Source of the DNA: Geothrix sp. SG200
GTDB taxonomy: Bacteria > Acidobacteriota > Holophagae > Holophagales > Holophagaceae
Length of the DNA: 64,000 bases
NCBI RefSeq assembly: GCF_022808935.1
Contig: NZ_JAKZFR010000008.1
Span: 124,001 to 188,000, forward strand
Reading direction: 5' to 3'
The notes under the pieces were generated by a model. That model was not told the DNA's origin. It did not search any database and was given only the letters and a program-made list of their open reading frames with translations. The translations under genes and the position numbers were made by a program. Shown here piece after piece: positions 26,598 through 35,497 of the stretch (the first letter of the stretch is position 1; every line of letters begins with the position of its first letter).

Positions 26598-28217
26598 CTA
26601 GCGCCTCGGCAGCAGGTCCAGCGCCCGGCCGTCCACGGGGCCGGGCTTCAGGCCCAGTTCCCGGGCGAGGGTGGGGGCGAGGTCGACGGTGCGGACGGGC
26701 TCGGGTCGCTCGCCGGCCTTCCAGGGGCCCCAGAAGATCAGCGGGACCCGCCGGTCATAGGCATAGGGGGTCCCATGGCCCGTGGGCCATTCCGTGGGGG
26801 GCACGCCGAAGACCGTCCAGGGCTTGAAGGCCACGAGCACGTCGCCGCTGCGCCCGGCGGCGAAGCTGCGACGCAGGAGGACGCGGAGGCTGGAGTCCCG
26901 CGGGCTGCCCGTGGCAGCAGGATCCGTGACGGCCAGCTCCTCGGCGGTGAAGGCGTCGGCCACCTCGGGCCGGGCACGCAGCCAGGCCTGGACCTTCGCA
27001 ATCACGGCCTTCCGGTCCAGCCCGGCGGCCTTGAGGGCAGCCTCCCGCAGGTAGAGATCGTTCGGCTCGGGCGAGTCCTCCACGAGGTCGGCGTCCACCT
27101 TGAAGGCGGCCTTCAGCGCCTCCCGGAGTTCCTTCAGGAAGGCGGGCACATCGATGCGCCGGGCGGGGAACCCGTTGTCGGACAGGGCCTCGGGAATGTC
27201 CATGCCGCCGTGATCGGCGCAGAGCACCACCCAGGCGCCCGGGTCCCGGCGCCGCACGGCCTCCAGCAGCCGGGCCAGGGTGCGGTCCAGGCGATGGATC
27301 TGGTCGCGCATCTCCGTGCCCAGGATCCCGTAGCTGTGGCCGATGTAGTCCGTGGCCGAGAAGCTCACGGTCAGCAGGTCCGTGGCCGGGCCCCGGCCCA
27401 GGTGCTCCGCCTCCATCAGGGTTTCCGCAGCCTCCAGGGTGACCTCATCGAGGAAGGGCGACTTGCGGAACCGGGTCTCGAAGCGCTTGTCGAGGGGCAT
27501 GCCCGCGCCCTGGACGAGGCGGGGCAGGGCGCCATTGCGGATGACCTGGCCGGGGAAGGTCCAGGTGGCCACGCGGCCTTCGGGGGTCGACGGCTCCTTC
27601 CTCCAAAGCCAGCTGCGCGTGGCGAAGCGCTCCTTCAGGCCAGCGTCGAAGGTCATCATCCACGCGGGGAGCCGCTCGGCGTAGGCCGGAGACGTGATGA
27701 AGCCGGCGGTTCCGGAGAACCAGTAGACCGCCGTGGGCCGGCGGCCCGCCATGAGGATGGCCGCGCGGTCCTTGCCCGACACCGAGAAGGCGCGGCTGCC
27801 GGGGGCCTGGGCCTGGAGCCAGTCGCCCAGCGTCTCGCCCAGGAAGCGCGCGTTGGTGGAGGTGGCGGAGCCGCCGCCCTCCCCGTTCTCCACGCAGTAG
27901 ACGAAGCGGCCGGACGCGCGCTCGAACCAGCGGTTCTCGACGATGCCCGTGTGCGCCGGGAACCGGCCCGACAGCAGCACGGAGTGGCCCGGACCGGTCT
28001 CGGTGAAACCGTGGTCGTGGTAGGCCTCGGTGAAATAAGTCCCTTCGCGCATGAGGCGGGCCAGGCCGCCGGTCAGCTCGGGCCCGTAGGTCTGCATCAG
28101 CTCGGCGGAGAGCTGGTCCACGGAGACGGCCACCACCAGCCGGGGGCGCTCGGCGGCGGTGAGCGTAAGGGTGAGGGTCGCGGCCAGGATGCCGGCGAGA
28201 TTGGGCAGTCGCCGCAT
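26598..28217 (-). CDS. Secreted alkaline phosphatase/phosphodiesterase (PafA-like)
   Basis: 539 aa. Signal peptide (MRRLPNLAGILAATLTLTL), then the type I phosphodiesterase/nucleotide pyrophosphatase fold: metal-ligand Asp in VVAVSVDQLSAE, nucleophile Thr in GFTETGPGHSVLLSG, FSATDYIGHSYG, and CADHGGMD. The Thr nucleophile and the SATDYIGH motif fit PafA-type phosphatases. Likely periplasmic phosphate scavenging. Its ATG overlaps the stop of the upstream gene (TGATG), indicating translational coupling. Confidence 0.88.
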   Translation of the reverse strand: MRRLPNLAGILAATLTLTLTAAERPRLVVAVSVDQLSAELMQTYGPELTGGLARLMREGTYFTEAYHDHGFTETGPGHSVLLSGRFPAHTGIVENRWFERASGRFVYCVENGEGGGSATSTNARFLGETLGDWLQAQAPGSRAFSVSGKDRAAILMAGRRPTAVYWFSGTAGFITSPAYAERLPAWMMTFDAGLKERFATRSWLWRKEPSTPEGRVATWTFPGQVIRNGALPRLVQGAGMPLDKRFETRFRKSPFLDEVTLEAAETLMEAEHLGRGPATDLLTVSFSATDYIGHSYGILGTEMRDQIHRLDRTLARLLEAVRRRDPGAWVVLCADHGGMDIPEALSDNGFPARRIDVPAFLKELREALKAAFKVDADLVEDSPEPNDLYLREAALKAAGLDRKAVIAKVQAWLRARPEVADAFTAEELAVTDPAATGSPRDSSLRVLLRRSFAAGRSGDVLVAFKPWTVFGVPPTEWPTGHGTPYAYDRRVPLIFWGPWKAGERPEPVRTVDLAPTLARELGLKPGPVDGRALDLLPRR

Positions 28218-28861
28218 CAGAAGGTCACTCCCACGCCGAAGGTCCACATCCGCTCGAACTCCTGGCCGCTGCCCTGGGCGGTGAAGTAGGCGCCCAGGTC
28301 CGAGGCGCTGCCGAGCTGCACCGGATGATCCTTGCTGACCGGCTGCTGGTAGCTGGCGGCCAGATAGGGATGGACCAGCACGCTGGGAATGCGCCAGCGG
28401 GCCCCCACCCGCAGCCAGGTGCGGCTTAGGTCCTTGGCGCTGGAAGCCCCCGCCGTGTCCACGGTGTAGCGCTGGAAGCGCTGGATGAGGCCAATCTCGC
28501 CGGCCAGGCCCACGAAGGGCACCCACACCTGAGCGTTGAGACCCACCCCCACGCCCTGCTGCTTCAGGGCGGTGCCCTGGGCGGTGGTGCCCGTGGCCAG
28601 GCTGCCGTCCGCCTTGAACTGCGAGTATTCCAGGCCGCCCTCCAGCTTCAGCAGGGGGCCCACCTGGAAGATCTGGTGGTTCACGGTGGCGATGAAGCCC
28701 TTGCCCGTGTCGAAGTCCCCGGCCACCAGCTGGCCCGTGCCCGAGATCAGGGTCTGGGGCAGGTTCTGGCCCGAGGGCCGCGGCAACTCCAGGCGCAGGT
28801 CCCACTGGGCCGAGAGGGGCAGGGCGGTGGCAAGCAGGGCGGGCAGGACGGCAAGGCGCAT
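28217..28861 (-). CDS. Small outer-membrane beta-barrel-like protein
   Basis: 214 aa. Signal peptide MRLAVLPALLATALPLSAQ, followed by alternating hydrophobic strands and a terminal aromatic strand ending FGVGVTF, as in outer-membrane barrels. No family recognised. The ATG at 28861 has a GGAG sequence upstream. Co-transcribed and coupled with the phosphatase gene, so it may be a partner porin or surface protein. Confidence 0.7.
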   Translation of the reverse strand: MRLAVLPALLATALPLSAQWDLRLELPRPSGQNLPQTLISGTGQLVAGDFDTGKGFIATVNHQIFQVGPLLKLEGGLEYSQFKADGSLATGTTAQGTALKQQGVGVGLNAQVWVPFVGLAGEIGLIQRFQRYTVDTAGASSAKDLSRTWLRVGARWRIPSVLVHPYLAASYQQPVSKDHPVQLGSASDLGAYFTAQGSGQEFERMWTFGVGVTF

Positions 28862-28883
28862 CGGGGCTCCGGCAAAACCTCGA

Positions 28884-29516
28884 TCATACCGTCCGCAGAT
28901 TCCAGGCCCGCAGGGGCGTGTAACTTCCCTGCGGGCCGCTCTCGAAAAGCACCAGCCGATCCGCCGTGAAGCTGACGGGAGGTGGCGCGTCGACCCCCCC
29001 CAGGGGCCGGGGCCGCCGGAGCCGCGCCAGCGTGAGGTGCGCCCGGAAGGGTTTGGCGTCGAAGGCCTCGCCCGCCGCCGCCAGGGCTCCGCGCAGGTCC
29101 GCGGCCAGGGCCTCGAGGGCGGGGCTGGGAGCCAGCGCCAGCCAGAGCACCCGCGCCCGGGGGCCTGCCATGAAAGGGGGGACCGCCCGCTCGCCAAGGC
29201 TCACTCTGCGTCCCCCCTTTGACCCCCACGTGATGCCTGAGCCAAGCCCAGGCATCACGTCTGCAGGGAAGGTGCCCAGCCCGGCCGTGGCCAGGAGGAA
29301 GGCCCGATGGCGGCCGGCGACCTCGGCGCCAAGGGCTTCCAGAGCGGACAGGCCTTCCATCGGGCGCTCGCCCAGGAAGGCCAGGGTCAGGTGCAGGCCC
29401 TCCGGTCGGGACCAGCGGTCGATCCCCGGGTGTGCGGCCTGCCAGCGCCCCAGGGATGCCTGCAGCACTGGCGGGAGCGGCAGGGCGAAGAAGAGCCTCA
29501 GCGATGATTCCGCCAT
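28884..29516 (-). CDS. thpR: RNA 2',3'-cyclic phosphodiesterase (ThpR/LigT) with an in-frame insertion
   Basis: 210 aa. Two HxTx catalytic motifs, HLTLAFLG (His42) and HLTLARLR (His160), define the 2H phosphoesterase family, which opens 2',3'-cyclic RNA ends. Family members usually run from a GLG-x-FP motif almost directly to RVLWL. Here about 32 extra residues (about 86-119, rich in Gly, Pro and Arg) lie between GLGTFP and RVLWL. The corresponding DNA is a pair of perfect hairpins (29173-29260), which points to an inserted palindromic element translated in frame. It overlaps the end of the upstream thioredoxin-like gene by 19 nt. Confidence 0.85.
   Translation of the reverse strand: MAESSLRLFFALPLPPVLQASLGRWQAAHPGIDRWSRPEGLHLTLAFLGERPMEGLSALEALGAEVAGRHRAFLLATAGLGTFPADVMPGLGSGITWGSKGGRRVSLGERAVPPFMAGPRARVLWLALAPSPALEALAADLRGALAAAGEAFDAKPFRAHLTLARLRRPRPLGGVDAPPPVSFTADRLVLFESGPQGSYTPLRAWNLRTV
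29173..29260. repeat. Palindromic element inserted in frame within thpR
   Basis: Two adjacent perfect hairpins. The first has arms AAAGGGGGGAC (29173-29183) and GTCCCCCCTTT (29210-29220). The second has arms ACGTGATGCCTG (29228-29239) and CAGGCATCACGT (29249-29260) around a 9-nt loop. The span, about 88-96 nt, equals the excess length of the encoded protein. Comparable in behaviour to Rickettsia palindromic elements, although not homologous on the evidence here. No second copy was found by eye in the window. Confidence 0.7.
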
Positions 29517-30049
29517 TTGATGCTGCACCCCATGCTCGGATGCTGGACCTCCAGGGGCTCCTGGCCCGCCAGCACGCGGTCGATGGCGGCCTTCAGCTCC
29601 CGCCGGGTCACGTGGGCCGCGTCCTTCCAGTTGTCGTCCAGGCGGCCGCGGTAGACCAGGTGGCGGTGCTGGTCGTAGAGGAAGAAGTCCGGCGTGCACA
29701 CGGCGCCGAAGCTGCGTGCCACCGCCTGCTCCTCGTCCCAGAGGTAGGGGAAGACGTAGCCCTTGGCCGCCGACCGGGCCCGCATGGCCTCGAAGCTGTC
29801 CTCCGGGTAGGTCTCCGCGTCGTTGGCATTGATCCCCACCACCGCGCAGCGCCCCTGGTAGGCCTTCGCCAGCGCGTTGAGGCGGTCGTCCACGGCCTGG
29901 ACGTAGGGGCAGTGGTTGCACATGACCACCACCAGCAGGGCGGGGCAGTGGAAGTCGCGCAGCGACCAGAGCCGCCCGTCCACCCCGGGCAGCGTGAAGT
30001 CCGGACAGGTTGTGCCGAGCGGGACCATGGTGGATTCCGTCAGGGCCAT
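29498..30049 (-). CDS. Thioredoxin-like redoxin (AhpC/TSA fold)
   Basis: 183 aa. The N-terminal CPDFTLPGVDG and the CNHCPYV motif (Cys44, Cys47) place it in the redoxin family of cytoplasmic thioredoxin-fold proteins; FGAVCTPDFFLYD carries the cis-Pro region, and the C terminus has the typical SMGCSIKWR. It probably acts as a thiol peroxidase or reductase. I chose ATG 30049 because GGAGG lies just upstream; longer in-frame versions add nothing conserved. First gene of the thpR-containing operon. Confidence 0.85.
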   Translation of the reverse strand: MALTESTMVPLGTTCPDFTLPGVDGRLWSLRDFHCPALLVVVMCNHCPYVQAVDDRLNALAKAYQGRCAVVGINANDAETYPEDSFEAMRARSAAKGYVFPYLWDEEQAVARSFGAVCTPDFFLYDQHRHLVYRGRLDDNWKDAAHVTRRELKAAIDRVLAGQEPLEVQHPSMGCSIKWRNHR

Positions 30050-30119
30050 GGGGACCTCCGGGGTGCTCCTCCAATGTACGCCCAGGGGCAAGCAGACCAT
30101 GCCGAGGTCATTTTTTTGA

Positions 30120-30147
30120 CTTGACCCGGCGTTCCCTGCCTCTAGGC
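30120..30147 (+). promoter_or_regulatory. Possible sigma-70 promoter
   Basis: TTGACC (about 30120-30125) and TAGGCT (about 30142-30147) are separated by 16 nt, just after a T-run, and lie about 20 nt before the ATG of the sigma-54 activator gene. Confidence 0.4.
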
Positions 30148-30167
30148 TGAATCCAACCCAGGAGCCC

Positions 30168-31643
30168 ATGACCCAGCTGCCGCGCCTTCACTGGTCCACC
30201 CTCGGCGAAGACACGGGGGGGCTGGAGCATCGGTGGGCGGGCCTTTGGGATGTGACGGTGGACCACAGCTCCTCGCCGGCCCTGCCGCCCAGGGATACGG
30301 ACCTGTGGGTGATCAGCGCCAAGGGCGCCTGGCCGCCGCCGGAGATGACGCGCCTCATGGCCGAGGTGATGGCCCTGCCCATCCTCCTCGGCTTGAAGCC
30401 GGATGCGCCGCCCATGGATTCCAAGGCCCTCGCCGAGTGGGGCGCCCTGGGCAGCGTGCGCTGGGGCCTGCTGGGCCCCGAGCCGCCCATGCCGGGCCTG
30501 CGGCCGCGCTCGGGCAACACCACGCAGCTCAGTGCCTCCCAGGCCCTGGCCTTCGGCCTCATCGGCACCAGCCCCGCCATGCAGGAGGTGCTGGCCCGGG
30601 CCCGCAACGCCGCCGCCACGCGGGCCACGGTCCTTCTGCTGGGGGAGAGCGGCACGGGCAAGGAGGTCATCGCCCGGGCCATCCACCGCATGAGCGCCGA
30701 TGCCGCGGAGCCCTTCGTGGCCGTGCACTGCGGCGCCATCCCCGAGAACCTCCTGGAGTCGGAGCTCTTCGGCTACAACAAGGGCGCCTTCACGGATGCC
30801 CGAAAGGACACGCCCGGCAAGTTCCGCGAAGCCCAGGGCGGGACCATTTTTCTCGATGAAGTCGGGACCATGCCCCTGGCGGCCCAGGTGCGCCTCCTGC
30901 GGGTGCTCCAGGAACGCGAGGTGCAACCCCTGGGCGGCGGCGCACCCGTGAAGGTGGACCTGCGGGTGGTGACGGCCTCCAACGTGGACCTGTGGAAGAA
31001 GGTGCAGGACGGCAGCTTCCGCGAGGACCTGTTCTATCGCCTGGAAGTGGTGCCCATCCTCATGCCGCCCCTGCGGACGAGGGTGGAGGAGATCCCCTTC
31101 CTGGCCCAGCACTTCCTCAACCGCAAGGCCCGCGAGCACCGCCTCTATCCCAAAGCATTGCATCCCAGCGTGGATCCCCTGCTGATGTCCCTGCCCTGGC
31201 CCGGCAACGTGCGTCAGCTGGAGAACGCCATCGAGCGGGCCATCGTGCTCTCGGGCACCCGGCCGGTGCTCACGCGGGAGGACTTCACCTTCCTCGCGGA
31301 CCGGATGGGGCTGCCTTCGAATGGCGCCGAACCGCCGGCCCCGAACGTGGTGCCGGCCACCTTCGTACCTCCGGCCTTCGTGCCCCCAGCCTTCGTACCT
31401 CCGGCCTCGGCCTCGTTCCCGCCCCCGGCGGCGGCCTTCGGGGTGGACCTGCCGCCCGAGGGCATGGACCTGAACCAGGTGGTGTCGGACATGGAGAAGA
31501 CCCTCATGCTCCAGAGCCTCGCCATCACCCGGGGCAACAAGAAGCGCGCGGCCGACCTGCTGGGCCTGAAGCGCACGACCTTCCTGGAAAAGATGAAGCG
31601 GCTGGATCTGGAGGATGCGGACGGGGCCGAAGCGGAGGCCTGA
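30168..31643 (+). CDS. Sigma-54 activator with variant GAFTDA loop
   Basis: 491 aa. Residues 1-125 form a regulatory domain that I do not recognise; no receiver Asp. The AAA+ domain has Walker A GESGTGKE (159-166), [13 protein letters not shown] (GAFTDA at 206-211), Walker [10 protein letters not shown] and [14 protein letters not shown] Pro/Ala linker includes three [10 protein letters not shown] repeats (15-nt DNA repeats near 31360-31404), then a C-terminal Fis-type HTH ([20 protein letters not shown]). The Gly-to-Asp change in the sigma-54 contact loop is unusual and could alter activity. Stand-alone gene upstream of prmA. Confidence 0.88.
   Translation: MTQLPRLHWSTLGEDTGGLEHRWAGLWDVTVDHSSSPALPPRDTDLWVISAKGAWPPPEMTRLMAEVMALPILLGLKPDAPPMDSKALAEWGALGSVRWGLLGPEPPMPGLRPRSGNTTQLSASQALAFGLIGTSPAMQEVLARARNAAATRATVLLLGESGTGKEVIARAIHRMSADAAEPFVAVHCGAIPENLLESELFGYNKGAFTDARKDTPGKFREAQGGTIFLDEVGTMPLAAQVRLLRVLQEREVQPLGGGAPVKVDLRVVTASNVDLWKKVQDGSFREDLFYRLEVVPILMPPLRTRVEEIPFLAQHFLNRKAREHRLYPKALHPSVDPLLMSLPWPGNVRQLENAIERAIVLSGTRPVLTREDFTFLADRMGLPSNGAEPPAPNVVPATFVPPAFVPPAFVPPASASFPPPAAAFGVDLPPEGMDLNQVVSDMEKTLMLQSLAITRGNKKRAADLLGLKRTTFLEKMKRLDLEDADGAEAEA
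31360..31404 (+). repeat. 15-nt tandem repeat encoding FVPPA
   Basis: Three imperfect copies of CTTCGTACCTCCGGC inside the linker of the sigma-54 activator gene; they encode the pentapeptide repeat FVPPA. Likely length-variable. Confidence 0.75.
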
Positions 31644-31666
31644 GGCGCCCCTGTTAACCTGAGGGC

Positions 31667-32548
31667 ATGACGGACGCGACGCATCTGAGGTGGAAGCTGG
31701 AGGTGCCCGACCCCCAGGAAGAGGCGCTCTGCGCCTGGCTGGAGGAGCGGGGATCCTCTGCCTTCTACCGCGAGGCCGATCCGCCGCGGGCCTGCTTCGC
31801 CTATTTCCCCCCGGACCAGAAGCCGCCGGATGCGGCGGGCCTGGCGGCCTTCCCCGGTGTGCGCCTGCTGGAGGCCGAGGCCTTCGGCGACGAGGACTGG
31901 CTGGCCAAGAGCCGGGAGGGCTTCGGCGCCTTCGAGGTGGGCACGCGCTTCCACGTGCGGCCCCTCTGGGACGCGGCGCCCGGTCCGGCGGATCGCCTGG
32001 ACCTGGTGGTGAACCCGGGCCTCGCCTTCGGCACCGGCGGGCACGAGACCACGCGCCTCTGCATGGAGCTGCTGGAGGAGCTGGCCGCCGCGGGCCGCCT
32101 GAAGGGGCCGGTGCTCGACATCGGCGCGGGCACGGGCATCCTCTCCCTGGCGGCCTTCCTGCTGGGCGGGCGCGGCCTCACGGCCTTCGACATCGATCCC
32201 GACTGCGGTCCCGCCATGACCGAGCTGATGGAGCTGAACGCCCACCTGCTGAAGGGGATGGCAGCCGGAATCCGGCCCTACGAGAGCTTCGTAGGCACCC
32301 TGGACCACCCGCAGGTGCAGGGCCCCTACGCGGGCCTCCTGGCCAACATCCTGCTGGAGACCATCCAGGAGCTGCTGCCCCGCATGGCGGAGGTGGCCGC
32401 CCCCGGCGGCTGGCTCGTGGCCAGCGGCATCCTGGCCGAGCGCACGGACGAGGCCCTGGTGAGCCTCGTCTCGCACGGCTTCAAGCCGGAGAAGGTGCTG
32501 AAGGAAGGCGAGTGGATCGCGGTGCTGGCGACGCGGGAACCTTCATGA
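31667..32548 (+). CDS. prmA: Ribosomal protein L11 methyltransferase
   Basis: 293 aa. Family features: N-terminal domain ending LEAEAFGDEDWLAKSREGF, then VVNPGLAFGTGGHETTRLCMELL, the SAM-binding motif VLDIGAGTGILSLAA, and NILLETIQEL. PrmA trimethylates ribosomal protein L11. GAGGG precedes the ATG. The stop overlaps the start of murI (ATGA). Confidence 0.93.
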   Translation: MTDATHLRWKLEVPDPQEEALCAWLEERGSSAFYREADPPRACFAYFPPDQKPPDAAGLAAFPGVRLLEAEAFGDEDWLAKSREGFGAFEVGTRFHVRPLWDAAPGPADRLDLVVNPGLAFGTGGHETTRLCMELLEELAAAGRLKGPVLDIGAGTGILSLAAFLLGGRGLTAFDIDPDCGPAMTELMELNAHLLKGMAAGIRPYESFVGTLDHPQVQGPYAGLLANILLETIQELLPRMAEVAAPGGWLVASGILAERTDEALVSLVSHGFKPEKVLKEGEWIAVLATREPS

Positions 32549-33336
32549 GCCGTGCGGATCGCCCGATTGGCGTCTTCGACTCGGGCATCGGGGGCCTGAC
32601 GGTCATCCACGCCCTCCGCCAGCTCGTGCCCCAGGAGGAGCTGATCTACCTGGGCGACACGGCGCGGCTGCCCTACGGCAGCAAGAGCCACCACACCATC
32701 GAGCGCTACACGCTCCAAATGGGCGAGCTGCTCCAGCGCCACGACCCCAAGCTCATCGTCATCGCCTGCAACACGGCCAGCGCCCATGGCCTGCCCGCCC
32801 TCCAGGCCGTGAGCCCCTGCCCGGTCATCGGGGTCATCGAGCCCGGCGCGGAGGCCGCGGCGGAGGCACCCGGCGCTGTGGGCGTCATCGGCACCCTGGC
32901 CACCGTGGGCAGCGGGGCCTACGAGGCGGCCATCCGCCGCCGGGACCCGGTAAAAATCATCCACAGCGTGGCCTGCCCCCTGCTGGTGCCCCTGGCGGAA
33001 GAGGGCTGGTTCGACGATCCCGTCACCGACAGCGTCTGCCGCCGCTACCTGGACCTGCTGCCATCCGATGTGAAGACCGTGGTGCTGGGCTGCACCCACT
33101 ACCCCACCCTGCTGCCCAGCCTGGAGCGCTGCCGCCCTGGCACCCACTGGATCGACAGCGGCCGGGTCACCGCCAAGGTGGTGGACCGCCTGCTCCAGGG
33201 CAGCCTGGGCTACCGCACGCAAAGCGCCCGAGGCAGCCTCCGCGTCCAGCTCACGGACGCCAGCAGCCGCCTGAAGGAGGTGGGAAGCCGCTTCCTGGAA
33301 GAGGCGCTGGGGGACGTGGAAGTGGTGGACATCTGA
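32545..33336 (+). CDS. murI: Glutamate racemase
   Basis: 263 aa. Supplies D-glutamate for peptidoglycan. The motifs FDSGIGGLTV, YLGDTARLPYG, the first catalytic Cys in VIACNTASA and the second in LGCTHYPTL are all present. ATG overlaps the prmA stop by 4 nt, so translation is probably coupled. Confidence 0.95.
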   Translation: MSRADRPIGVFDSGIGGLTVIHALRQLVPQEELIYLGDTARLPYGSKSHHTIERYTLQMGELLQRHDPKLIVIACNTASAHGLPALQAVSPCPVIGVIEPGAEAAAEAPGAVGVIGTLATVGSGAYEAAIRRRDPVKIIHSVACPLLVPLAEEGWFDDPVTDSVCRRYLDLLPSDVKTVVLGCTHYPTLLPSLERCRPGTHWIDSGRVTAKVVDRLLQGSLGYRTQSARGSLRVQLTDASSRLKEVGSRFLEEALGDVEVVDI

Positions 33337-33353
33337 CGGCGGGGAGGGCGGGG

Positions 33354-33881
33354 ATGGACCAGGACCTGTGCATCCGTGAGCTCCGGGAAGACGAGTCCGA
33401 ACGGCTCGGCCGGCTGATGGTCGAGGTCTATTCGGGCCTGGCGGGCTTCCCCACGCCGGAAGAGCAGCCCGGCTACTACGCGATGCTGGCCCGGATTGGA
33501 GAATTCGCGGACAGGAAGGACGCCAAGGTGCTCGTGGCCGTCTCGTCCTCGGGCGAGCTGTTGGGCGGTGTCGTCTATTTCGGGGACATGGCTGAGTACG
33601 GCTCCGGCGGAACCGCCACGGCGGTCACGAACGCCTCTGGCATCCGCCTGCTCGGCGTGGGCCCGAAGTTCCGGGGCATGGGGATCGGCCGGGCCCTCAC
33701 CCAGGCCTGCATCGGGTTGGCGAGAGAGCGGGGGCACGCCGAGGTGGTCCTGCACACGACCGAGGCCATGGGGATCGCGTGGGGGCTCTACGAGCGGATG
33801 GGATTCGAGCGCTCGCAGGACCTCGACTTCATGCAGGGCGCGCTGCCGGTCTTCGGGTTCAGGCTCCGTCTGAACGCTTAG
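33354..33881 (+). CDS. GNAT-family N-acetyltransferase
   Basis: 175 aa. The GNAT acetyl-CoA loop is visible as GVGPKFRGMGIGRALTQACI, followed by the C-terminal YERMGFERSQDLDF. The substrate is unknown. It starts 17 nt after murI and could be co-transcribed. The stop overlaps the convergent histidine kinase gene by 4 nt. Confidence 0.88.
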   Translation: MDQDLCIRELREDESERLGRLMVEVYSGLAGFPTPEEQPGYYAMLARIGEFADRKDAKVLVAVSSSGELLGGVVYFGDMAEYGSGGTATAVTNASGIRLLGVGPKFRGMGIGRALTQACIGLARERGHAEVVLHTTEAMGIAWGLYERMGFERSQDLDFMQGALPVFGFRLRLNA

Positions 33882-35497
33882 GCCGCGCCCGGAAGGGTAA
33901 ACACCACGCAGGTGCCCTTCCCCTCCACGCTGTCGATGCGGATGTCGCCGCCGTGGCCGCGGACGATCTCGCGGCAGATGCTGAGTCCCAGGCCCGTGCC
34001 CTTGCCTTCGGGCTTGGTGGTGAACATGGGGCGGAAGACCTGGCTCAGGAGCTCGGCGGGGATCCCCTGGCCCGTGTCCTGGAAGCGGATCTCCCACCAC
34101 AGGCCGTTGGGCGTGCTCTCTTCGGCGGGCCTGGCGGACACCCTGATCGCGCCGCCCCCGGGCATCGCGTCCACGGCGTTTTTCATGAGGTTCAGGAAGA
34201 GCTGCTCCATCTGCTTGCGGTCCACATTCAGGCGGCAGCCGGCGGGCAGGTCGACGTCCAAGGTGATGCCATGCGAGGTGAGGGTAGGCGCCCAAAGCTG
34301 ATGGAGGTCCTCCAGCAGCTCCCCGAACGCCTGGGCCACCTGGTGCAGCTGGGGCCGGCGGGTGAGGTCGAGCATGCGGCGGACGATGCCGCTCACGCGC
34401 TGGATCTGGGCCTGGATGACGCCGAGGCGCTCGCGCACCTTGTCGGGCAGGTCCTTCTGGCCCTCCATGAGCTGCAGGTGGCCATTCACCAGGTTGAGCG
34501 GGGTGCCCACCTCATGCGCGAAGGTGGCCGCCAGCTGGCCCGCCACCGCCAGGCGCTCCTGGCCGCCCAGCTCCTCCCGCAGGAGGGCGTTGCGCTCGGC
34601 CATGGCGGCCAGCTCGACGTTCTTGGCCTGGAGCTCTGACAGGGCGGCGTCGATGCGGTCCTGGAGGTTGGCGTTGAGGCCGCGGATCTCGCGGATGAGG
34701 GATTCGCGTTCCTCGCCGGCCCGCTGGAGCTGGACCGCCATGCCGTTGAACTGGGCCGCGATCAGGCCCAGCTCGTCGCTGCGCCGGATCGGGATGCGGG
34801 CCCCGGACTCGCCCCGCTCCAGCTGCTCCATGGCCAGGACGGTGGCCTCGATGGGATCGCTGATGAGCACCCGCAGGATGAGCCAGAGGAGGATGAATTC
34901 GCCGAGCAGGACCCCCGGAAGGGTGCGGTAGGTCCGCTTGAGGTTGGCGTCCCAGACCACCTCCCAGCGCTCCAGGTCGCAGTAGACCCGGATGAGGCCC
35001 AGGGTTGGCTGGCCGGGCCGGTGAAGGCGGATGGGCTGGTAGACCTTCCAGGCCCGCCCGCCGGTGTTCAGGTCCACCAGCTCCGCCTGGGGTTTGGTGA
35101 GCGTCAGATAGGAGCCGATTTCCGGCCCCCATTCCACGGTCGCCTCGTCCCCGGAGGAGCGCACCAGCTCCACCTCGTTGCTCCTGCCCACCCGCCTGAA
35201 GACATCAATCTGGAAGATGCTGCGGTCGGGGCCCGCGATGCTCTCCAGCAGCTGGTCGAGCTTGTCCGCGTCCCGGAAGGAGGGATCCCGCTCCACGATG
35301 TCCGTCTCCACCGTGCCCGCGGTGTCGATGGTGAGCTGGCGGGAATAGCTCTCCAGCTCGCGGCGACTGTTGCGGGTGATGGAGTAGGCCACCGCCACGG
35401 TGAGCACGCTGGTGACGAGGCCCAGCAGCAGGAACAGCTTGGCGTGCACACTGCGCAGCCAGGCCAGGGGGCGGATCCTCACGCGCCAGAAGCTCAT
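33878..35497 (-). CDS. Membrane sensor histidine kinase
   Basis: 539 aa. TM1 (LFLLLGLVTSVLTVAVAYSI), a periplasmic sensor region of about 150 residues, TM2 (FILLWLILRVLI), HAMP, a coiled coil, HisKA with His in AATFAHEVGTPLNLVNGHL, and HATPase (NLMKNAVDAMPGGG, DTGQGIP, GTGLGLSI). The ligand is unknown and no cognate response regulator is adjacent. Its ATG overlaps the CHAD gene stop (ATGA), so the two form an operon. Confidence 0.93.
   Translation of the reverse strand: MSFWRVRIRPLAWLRSVHAKLFLLLGLVTSVLTVAVAYSITRNSRRELESYSRQLTIDTAGTVETDIVERDPSFRDADKLDQLLESIAGPDRSIFQIDVFRRVGRSNEVELVRSSGDEATVEWGPEIGSYLTLTKPQAELVDLNTGGRAWKVYQPIRLHRPGQPTLGLIRVYCDLERWEVVWDANLKRTYRTLPGVLLGEFILLWLILRVLISDPIEATVLAMEQLERGESGARIPIRRSDELGLIAAQFNGMAVQLQRAGEERESLIREIRGLNANLQDRIDAALSELQAKNVELAAMAERNALLREELGGQERLAVAGQLAATFAHEVGTPLNLVNGHLQLMEGQKDLPDKVRERLGVIQAQIQRVSGIVRRMLDLTRRPQLHQVAQAFGELLEDLHQLWAPTLTSHGITLDVDLPAGCRLNVDRKQMEQLFLNLMKNAVDAMPGGGAIRVSARPAEESTPNGLWWEIRFQDTGQGIPAELLSQVFRPMFTTKPEGKGTGLGLSICREIVRGHGGDIRIDSVEGKGTCVVFTLPGAA

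Noticed and set aside
26580-26606. TAGGAT close to the sirtuin start as a leaderless promoter
   Set aside because: The TAG belongs to the stop codon of the upstream phosphatase gene, so the match is probably coincidental; the genes are in one operon.
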